From NCBI GenBank assembly GCA_021648375.1, contig JAKISW010000038.1, forward strand, positions 1 to 26,576: 26,576 bases of DNA. Reading direction: 5' to 3'. A program made the position numbers and the translations under genes. The stretch is from Devosiaceae bacterium. Its GTDB lineage: Bacteria; Pseudomonadota; Alphaproteobacteria; Rhizobiales; Devosiaceae. Below the pieces are notes generated by a model. It was given only the letters and a program-made list of their open reading frames with translations. It had not been told where the DNA came from and searched no databases. Shown here one piece after another: positions 21,639 through 26,576 of this stretch. Numbering within the stretch: position 1 is the stretch's first letter; every line of letters begins with the position of its first letter.

Positions 21639-22984
21639 ACTGTGTCCCGCCGTTCCGGTTCAATTATATCTTTTAGATATTGAACTGCATTTTCAATAGG
21701 CATGGTTTCGCGTTCGCCGGTTTTGCGGTTTTTAATCTCTGCTTCACCGGATTTGGCTCCACGTGGGCCAATAATCAATTGAAACGGGATGCCAACCAGA
21801 TCGGCATTGGCAAATTTCCCCCCTGCTCCGCCGCTGGTATCATCATAAAGCACATCAAGCCCGGCCGTCTGCAATTGCCCATAAAGACTATCGCAGGTTT
21901 TGGAGCATAGCTCATCACCAGCCTTCAGATTGATTAAAATCACTTCAAATGGAGCAACACTAACCGGCCAGACAATGCCGTTTTCATCATGGAATGCTTC
22001 AATCAAAGCCGGAACCAAACGTGTAAGCCCAATTCCATAGGAGCCAGAATGTACCGCAACATCCTTGCCATCAGCTTCGGTAACATTAGCGTTCATGGAT
22101 GCGGAATATTTGGAGCCAAAATAAAACAGTTGACCCACTTCAATACCTCGAGCAGCAATGCGTCTTTCTTCCGGCACTTTTTGTTCAAACTCTTCCATAT
22201 CCACCATATCTTCAGTGGCTGCATAAGGAGTTGTCCATTCATCAACAATTGCGCTCAAATCGCCATTGAAATCAGTATCTCTGGCAGGAATTGGTTTTTG
22301 AAGAATGTCCCGATCACAAAAAACAGCGCTTTCACCTGTTTCAGCCAAAACAATAAATTCATGGCTGAGATCACCCCCGATGGGTCCGGTTTCAGCCCGC
22401 ATGGGAATTGCCGTTAAACCCATACGAAAATAGGTGCGCAAATAGGCTACAAACATACGTTGATAGGTTTTTTCCGCCGCTTCCCTATCAATATCAAAGG
22501 AATAGGCATCCTTCATTAAAAATTCCCGGCTGCGCATGGTGCCAAAACGCGGGCGGATTTCATCCCTGAATTTCCATTGAATATGATATAAATTTAGCGG
22601 CAATTCCTTATAGGAGCGCACATAGGAACGAAAAATATCAGTGATCATTTCTTCATTGGTCGGGCCAAATAGTAAATCACGATCATGGCGATCAGTTATG
22701 CGCAGCATTTCCTTGCCAAAAGAATCATATCGTCCGCTCTCACGCCACAATTCGGCGGGCTGTAAAGTGGGCATCAGCATTTGAATGGCCCCTGCCCGGT
22801 TTTGCTCCTGCTCGATAATCGTTTGGATTTTTCGCAAAACCTTATAGCCAAGGGGCAACCATGAATAAAGGCCAGCCGCCTGTTGCTTGATCATGCCAGC
22901 GCGTAACATCAGGCGATGGGAAACAATTTCTGCTTCCTTGGGTTCTTCTTTTAAAGTGGGAAGAAAATAATTGGTTAGGCGCAT
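21635..22984 (-). CDS. proS: Prolyl-tRNA synthetase, short alphaproteobacterial form
   Basis: Class II synthetase that charges tRNA-Pro. Motif 1 lies in the N-terminal third. Motif 2 is FRDEIRPRFGTMRSREFLMK, and motif 3 is GSYGIGLTRLVPALIEA. Its 449 residues lack the editing insertion found in the ~570-residue bacterial form, as is common in alphaproteobacteria, which often rely on a separate YbaK/ProXp editor. The ATG at 22984 has GGAG eleven bases upstream. It is the first gene after a gap of about 400 bases and starts a coupled run with the Lol genes. Confidence 0.97.
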   Translation of the reverse strand: MRLTNYFLPTLKEEPKEAEIVSHRLMLRAGMIKQQAAGLYSWLPLGYKVLRKIQTIIEQEQNRAGAIQMLMPTLQPAELWRESGRYDSFGKEMLRITDRHDRDLLFGPTNEEMITDIFRSYVRSYKELPLNLYHIQWKFRDEIRPRFGTMRSREFLMKDAYSFDIDREAAEKTYQRMFVAYLRTYFRMGLTAIPMRAETGPIGGDLSHEFIVLAETGESAVFCDRDILQKPIPARDTDFNGDLSAIVDEWTTPYAATEDMVDMEEFEQKVPEERRIAARGIEVGQLFYFGSKYSASMNANVTEADGKDVAVHSGSYGIGLTRLVPALIEAFHDENGIVWPVSVAPFEVILINLKAGDELCSKTCDSLYGQLQTAGLDVLYDDTSGGAGGKFANADLVGIPFQLIIGPRGAKSGEAEIKNRKTGERETMPIENAVQYLKDIIEPERRDTV

Positions 22985-23010
22985 ATCTAATTTAACTCCG
23001 ACTCATTCGT

Positions 23011-23040
23011 TCTTTTATGCCAGCAATCTTTTATGCCAGC
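23011..23040. repeat. Tandem 14-bp repeat in the proS leader
   Basis: TCTTTTATGCCAGC occurs twice without mismatch (23011-23024 and 23027-23040), two bases apart. On the minus strand the copies lie about 27 to 56 bases before the proS start, so they would be in the mRNA leader. Confidence 0.8.
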
Positions 23041-23086
23041 CCCATTGGGTCAGTGTCCAGCATTACCATTTTTTCTCTATAAATTT

Positions 23087-23115
23087 CGAATAAATCTGTT
23101 CCGACTGAGTATCAA
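23087..23115 (-). promoter_or_regulatory. Possible proS promoter
   Basis: On the minus strand TTGATA (23110-23115), a 17-base spacer and TATTCG (23087-23092), about 105 bases before the proS ATG. The -35 is good and the -10 is poor. Confidence 0.3.
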
Positions 23116-23188
23116 TTTTTTAATCCAAAATATTGCTGATCAAATTTTTTTGATGACATGAGGATATAAACTTGATAGGAAAGCATCA

Positions 23189-23323
23189 ATATAAACGAGG
23201 CGGCACCGTGTCGCCGAGCGCTGACAAGTCTTGGGAGGGACGTTAAAGAAAAATTCCTTTAGGGTTTTAATTTGACGGATTGTCGCGAAACTAATTCACA
23301 GGGCTTTATGCCCTGTTTTTTTT
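23189..23323 (+). ncRNA. Possible plus-strand small RNA between proS and DUF1467 gene
   Basis: The gap 22985-23382 lies between two minus-strand genes yet contains a clean terminator that works only on the plus strand (23299-23323). Upstream is a strong hairpin at 23199-23215 (seven pairs including one G-U, CCG loop). After it comes a bulged stem exposing GGGAGG (about 23231-23238), and a TAAAG/CTTTA stem. TATAAA at 23190-23195 could be a -10, though no good -35 is seen. An RNA of about 120 bases would result. I recognise no known family. An antisense transcript from the proS side is an alternative. Confidence 0.3.
23299..23323 (+). terminator. Rho-independent terminator on the plus strand
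   Basis: CAGGGC (23299-23304) pairs with GCCCTG (23310-23315) over a TTTAT loop and is followed by eight T residues. On the minus strand the stem is preceded by the A-run and followed by TGAATTAG, so it cannot serve the flanking minus-strand genes. Confidence 0.75.
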
Positions 23324-23383
23324 ATTGTTTTTTTGGCTTTATGCTCTGTTTTTTTATTGTTTTTTGGCTTTATACCCTGTTTT
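23302..23383 (+). repeat. Three tandem copies of a terminator half
   Basis: The unit GGCTTTATGCCCTG plus a long T-rich run starts at 23302, again at 23335 (GGCTTTATGCTCTG) and at 23366 (GGCTTTATACCCTG). The periods are 33 and 31 bases. Only the first copy has the matching left arm CAGGGC, so only it can fold as a terminator. Confidence 0.7.
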
Positions 23384-23410
23384 CAATACCAATATTCCCG
23401 CAAAACAGGG
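23375..23410. repeat. Inverted repeat at the DUF1467 3' end
   Basis: CCCTGTTTT (23375-23383) is an exact reverse complement of AAAACAGGG (23402-23410), separated by 18 bases. It spans the stop codon of the DUF1467 gene and reuses the third tandem unit. It could form a stem in the mRNA of either strand, but no clean T-run follows. Confidence 0.5.
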
Positions 23411-23628
23411 CTGGATATGGCCCACATCAACAATGCCATAACAATTGCTGAAACGATTGTTGTGGCGAAAAATCTTTCCCGAAGTTTAGACAATATTGGC
23501 GATCCAGGTTCGGTTCCTGGAGTAACTTCACCAATATCAGACTGGTTTTTCACTCCAAATGGCAAAACCAAAAACAGACACGTCCACCAAACGACGACAT
23601 ATACCGCGAATAAAGAAGCCAAAGGCAT
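23383..23628 (-). CDS. DUF1467 family small membrane protein
   Basis: Function unknown. The 81-residue protein has two hydrophobic helices, about residues 3-22 and 55-74. Between them is the family core LFLVLPFGVKNQSDIGEVTP followed by GTEPGSP. It is an alphaproteobacterial family whose gene usually sits between rnj/mce and proS, which is the reason for the call together with the motif. I use the ATG at 23628, 14 bases after the rnj stop. A GTG at 23688 would overlap rnj and add polar residues. The Shine-Dalgarno is weak, so translation may depend on rnj. The tail runs into repeats. Confidence 0.85.
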   Translation of the reverse strand: MPLASLFAVYVVVWWTCLFLVLPFGVKNQSDIGEVTPGTEPGSPILSKLRERFFATTIVSAIVMALLMWAISSPVLREYWY

Positions 23629-23642
23629 TTTAATAAACCAAT

Positions 23643-25307
23643 CTAAATTTGATGCAAAAGGATAGTGACGTTGGGTTTTCTGCCCCACCAGGAATTCAGT
23701 TCGCCCCTTACAGCACGGCGCAGGGCTTCACCAAGAGCGTCGGGATTGCGCTTTAGTTTTTTGGACATGCCAGAAAACACACCATTTATCGCCTGCTCCG
23801 CAACATCCGTGGCATCTGAAGAACCATCTTTTAGATCAGGAAGTCCTTCTATAATAATTTTTGGCGAACCGCGCATTTTACCTTCCCGATCGATGCAAAT
23901 TGAAACCACGGCAATTCCGGCAAAGGAAAGGCGCTTTCGCCCCTTAACTCCGCTTTGATCCGGTGAGCAAAGAATATCCGCATCAAGATATAGCTGAGCA
24001 ACCGGAACCTCCATGCGCGAAATCTGAGGTTCTGGAAACAATTGTACCATGTCACCGTTTCTGGCTTCAATCACATTTTTGATTTTATGCTCGCGGCCAA
24101 GCGCCGCATGGGCGACCAGATGCGCCGGCTCCCCATGCACAGGCAGCAATATGGACGGCTTGAGCCACGAATAAAGCTTTGCCAATTCTTCACGCCGTGG
24201 GTGACCGGTAACATGCACCAGCTCATCAGAATTGGTTATGACTTTAACGCCCATATCTATGAGACGATTTTGAATGTCTATCACTTCGCGCTCATTACCC
24301 GGAATTGCCCAAGAGGAAAAAATCATCAGATCATCGCGATCAAGGGAAATTGCCGGGTGAGTATCTTTTGAAATTCTTGCCAGAGCCGCCCTTGGCTCCC
24401 CTTGAGAACCCGTGCATAAAAGTACAGTTTTTTTGCGCGGCAGGTGCTTAAAACTGTCATGATCCAAAAACGGCTCAATACCTTCAAGCATTCCTAATTC
24501 ACGAGCAATTGTCGCAATTCGATGCATGGATCGACCGGAAAGAACCACCTGACGGCCAGCTTTTTGCGCAGCTTTGGCCACTGAAATCATGCGCCCCAGA
24601 TTTGATGCAAAACTGGTTACCACCACCCGGTGGGGAGCTTCGCTTATTAAGCGTTCAAGGTTCCTTGCAATTTCGCGCTCAGTCGGGCTGGTGCCATCTT
24701 TTAGGGCGTTGGTACTATCGCATATCAAAGCCAGAGGAGTTTTTAGGGCGCCAATTTCCTTAAAGCGTTTTTCATCGGTTGGATCGCCAGAAACAGGATT
24801 ATCTTCTAGTTTCCAATCGCCCGTATGCACAACATTGCCAATTTCAGTTGAAATTAACAGCGCGCAACTTTGCGGAATGGAATGGGCAACATTTATCGCT
24901 TCAACGGTAAACGGGCCAATATCGAATGGTTCGCCAGGAGTGAAAATTTTGATGTCAATATTTTCAACTATACCCTCCATGGCCCGCTTTGCCTTGAGCA
25001 TAGCGCTGGCAAATTGGGTTGCATAAACCGGCCGATCAAACGAAGGCCACAAATCAAGCACAGCACCATAATGATCTTCATGGGAATGGGTGAGAACCAG
25101 ACCGACCACATTTTCGCCCTGTTCTTCCAAAAACTCCGGATCGGCCATAATCAGATCAATGCCCGGCTGCTCGGGACCGCCAAAGGTAACGCCACAATCA
25201 ACCACCAGCCATTTGCGATTGTTTTGCGGACCAAAACCATAGGCCGCCATATTCATGCCGATTTCTCCAACACCGCCAAGGGGCAAAAACACCAATTCTT
25301 TTGTCAT
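23643..25307 (-). CDS. rnj: Ribonuclease J
   Basis: Metallo-beta-lactamase/beta-CASP ribonuclease with 5'-to-3' exonuclease and endonuclease activity, involved in mRNA decay and rRNA maturation. The metal motif LTHSHEDHYGA is at about residues 74-84, with the further ligands in HTGDWKLEDNP. The beta-CASP part includes TSFASNLGRMISVAKAA and LLCTGSQGEPRAALARI, and the late His motif is LPVHGEPAHL. The C-terminal domain completes 554 residues, the usual length. The ATG at 25307 is preceded by AGAGGT. birA lies upstream with a 33-base gap. Confidence 0.96.
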   Translation of the reverse strand: MTKELVFLPLGGVGEIGMNMAAYGFGPQNNRKWLVVDCGVTFGGPEQPGIDLIMADPEFLEEQGENVVGLVLTHSHEDHYGAVLDLWPSFDRPVYATQFASAMLKAKRAMEGIVENIDIKIFTPGEPFDIGPFTVEAINVAHSIPQSCALLISTEIGNVVHTGDWKLEDNPVSGDPTDEKRFKEIGALKTPLALICDSTNALKDGTSPTEREIARNLERLISEAPHRVVVTSFASNLGRMISVAKAAQKAGRQVVLSGRSMHRIATIARELGMLEGIEPFLDHDSFKHLPRKKTVLLCTGSQGEPRAALARISKDTHPAISLDRDDLMIFSSWAIPGNEREVIDIQNRLIDMGVKVITNSDELVHVTGHPRREELAKLYSWLKPSILLPVHGEPAHLVAHAALGREHKIKNVIEARNGDMVQLFPEPQISRMEVPVAQLYLDADILCSPDQSGVKGRKRLSFAGIAVVSICIDREGKMRGSPKIIIEGLPDLKDGSSDATDVAEQAINGVFSGMSKKLKRNPDALGEALRRAVRGELNSWWGRKPNVTILLHQI

Positions 25308-25340
25308 ATTTTTTTACCTCTTATGCCGACATGGCAATTT

Positions 25341-26156
25341 TTAAGAATTAATTTCAGCTTCAAAATTTACGTCACCGGCGCTGACATGGATTGTTTTGTT
25401 GTTTTCTTGCAACAAAACCAGATGCCCGGAGTCATCAATATCGAGAAAAATTCCGCTTAGGATTTTTCCAGATTGATTTACATTAATAGGCTTGCCAATT
25501 CCAAATGCTCTGTTACGCCACTGCGATAACACTTCTTTTGACCTACGCCCATAGTTCCACAGAGAAAATTTTTGCTGCCAGCTATCACTTAGGGCGCAAA
25601 AAAGGGATTGTCGGGTTACGTTTGCCCCTGACTGGCAAATGGAACTTACCGGGTAGGTAATTCCACTGGGGGCGCTTTTTATATTTACGCCAAAGCCAAG
25701 AATGATAGCGTAGCGACCATCACCAAGAATTTGCGCTTCGATTAAAATTCCAGCAAGTTTTCCCCCAAAAAACAGCAAATCATTGGGCCATTTTAACTTC
25801 AGGTTTTGTTTTGAAGCTTCCCCCACAACCAAATCAACCGCATCAGCAAGGGCAATGGCCGCAACAAAACTTAGAATTTGTAGTGATTGAGTTTGTTTGG
25901 GCAAAGTCAACAAAAGTGAGGCGGTGAGATTGCCTTCTTCAGATAACCAGGTACGCCCCAACCTGGCCCGGCCGGCTGTTTGTTGATCGGCAACAAACCA
26001 GATACCGGCGCTGTTTTTATGCGCGTGCGTTTCATCTTTTGCCAATCCGGCAATATACTCAAACGCCAGCTGATTGGTGGATGGAGTAGTTTCAATATAC
26101 TTTACCCCATAGCCCGCCAAAGCTGCTTTGGGTCCAAGAGCAAATTTTATACTCAC
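25341..26156 (-). CDS. birA: Biotin--protein ligase, without DNA-binding domain
   Basis: Activates biotin with ATP and attaches it to the biotin carrier protein of acetyl-CoA carboxylase and other carboxylases. Motifs are TPSTNQLAFEY near residue 25, the biotinyl-AMP loop QQTAGRARLGRTW (Ala replaces the second Gly of the GRGR pattern), and LKWPNDLLFFGGKLAGILIE. At 271 aa there is no N-terminal helix-turn-helix, so it is not the repressor type. The start is GTG (26154-26156), 12 bases after the nuoN stop with no strong Shine-Dalgarno, which suggests coupling to nuoN. Confidence 0.95.
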   Translation of the reverse strand: MSIKFALGPKAALAGYGVKYIETTPSTNQLAFEYIAGLAKDETHAHKNSAGIWFVADQQTAGRARLGRTWLSEEGNLTASLLLTLPKQTQSLQILSFVAAIALADAVDLVVGEASKQNLKLKWPNDLLFFGGKLAGILIEAQILGDGRYAIILGFGVNIKSAPSGITYPVSSICQSGANVTRQSLFCALSDSWQQKFSLWNYGRRSKEVLSQWRNRAFGIGKPINVNQSGKILSGIFLDIDDSGHLVLLQENNKTIHVSAGDVNFEAEINS

Positions 26157-26168
26157 CTATAACACTCG

Positions 26169-26576
26169 CTAGAACAGGCTGAGAGTTGCAAAATTTGCTA
26201 CATCAACCAGCGGGCTGCCTACGGTCAAAAAATATGTGGCAACCAAAAACCCGGTAATGGCCATGACAAATCCCAACTCGCCGGGGATTTTTGCAAATTC
26301 ATTCTTCGGCTCATCAAAATACATAATTTTGCAAATGCGAAGATAATAAAAGGCGCTTATGGCGCTGGCAATCACCCCGATAATAGCGAGGGCAAAAAGT
26401 TCTGCTTCAATCGCGGCCAGAAAAACATGCCACTTGGCAAAAAAGCCAGCCAGTGGCGGCAACCCAATCAGAGAAAACATCATAATTGCCATGGTTGCGG
26501 CAACATAGGGCCTGGTTTTTGCCAGACCTGCCAGATCCGAAATATTCTCCACATAACCGGCGCTGCTTTTAAGGGA
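26169..26576 (-). CDS. nuoN: NADH-quinone oxidoreductase subunit N, C-terminal part (5' end outside window)
   Basis: Antiporter-like membrane subunit of respiratory complex I. The frame is open to the right edge of the window, so only the last 135 residues are seen. The conserved stretch YVENISDLAGLAKTRP and the helix MFSLIGLPPLAGFFAKWHVF identify NuoN, and two further membrane helices follow. nuoN followed by birA and rnj is a standard alphaproteobacterial arrangement, so the nuo operon should continue beyond the window. Confidence 0.94.
   Translation of the reverse strand, partial: SLKSSAGYVENISDLAGLAKTRPYVAATMAIMMFSLIGLPPLAGFFAKWHVFLAAIEAELFALAIIGVIASAISAFYYLRICKIMYFDEPKNEFAKIPGELGFVMAITGFLVATYFLTVGSPLVDVANFATLSLF

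Noticed and set aside
23333..23665. Plus-strand open frame of 110 codons over the tandem repeats and DUF1467 gene
   Set aside because: It begins inside T-rich repeats downstream of a terminator and is antisense to a recognised family.
24870..25460. Plus-strand open frame of 196 codons over rnj and birA
   Set aside because: It is a shadow of the minus-strand genes with unusual composition and no motif.

Overview
The window is a core-genome segment of an alphaproteobacterium, most like the Hyphomicrobiales (Rhizobiales) or neighbouring lineages such as Parvibaculales. The evidence is gene order (nuoN-birA-rnj-DUF1467-proS-lol-dnaE, then rpsB-tsf-pyrH-frr-uppS-cdsA-rseP-bamA-lpxD-fabZ-lpxA-lpxB, then gltA and gltX), a DUF1467 gene, a short proline-tRNA synthetase without an editing insert, and a single-PDZ RseP. 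By eye the DNA is moderately AT-rich (GC in the mid-40s %). I cannot assign a genus. No mobile element, CRISPR array, tRNA or rRNA was seen.

Layout. 1-2525, plus strand: the end of gltX, a rho-independent terminator, and gltA with its leader. From 2604 to the right edge every gene is on the minus strand. Read in the direction of transcription these are nuoN (partial), birA, rnj, a DUF1467 membrane protein, proS, lolC/E-type permease, lolD, an SOS-type microprotein gene, dnaE, rpsB, tsf, pyrH, frr, uppS, cdsA, rseP, bamA, lpxD, fabZ, lpxA and lpxB.

How the genes work together. rpsB, tsf, frr, proS and gltX serve translation. pyrH, rnj and dnaE serve nucleotide supply, RNA turnover and replication. 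uppS, cdsA, rseP, bamA, lpxD, fabZ, lpxA, lpxB, lolC/E and lolD build the envelope: lipid carrier, phospholipid, outer-membrane protein assembly, lipid A and lipoprotein sorting. Several junctions are translationally coupled through 4- to 8-base overlaps: lpxD/fabZ, uppS/cdsA, proS/lolC and lolC/lolD.

Most interesting region. Between lolD and dnaE there is an unannotated 32-codon gene (19241-19339, minus) for a one-helix membrane peptide. Upstream is a near-consensus promoter (TTGACT-16-TATATA), and directly after the -10 is an exact alphaproteobacterial LexA box, GTTC-N7-GTTC. This looks like a SidA-type SOS cell-division inhibitor placed just ahead of the replicative polymerase gene. Other points worth a look: lpxI, dxr and mce are missing from places where relatives usually carry them; a strong terminator-like hairpin sits between bamA and lpxD; a plus-strand terminator in the proS/DUF1467 gap suggests a small RNA, and its right arm is repeated in tandem; the rpsB leader has two mutually exclusive hairpins; ribosomal protein S2 has a C-terminal helix-hairpin-helix extension; and several genes use TTG or GTG starts.
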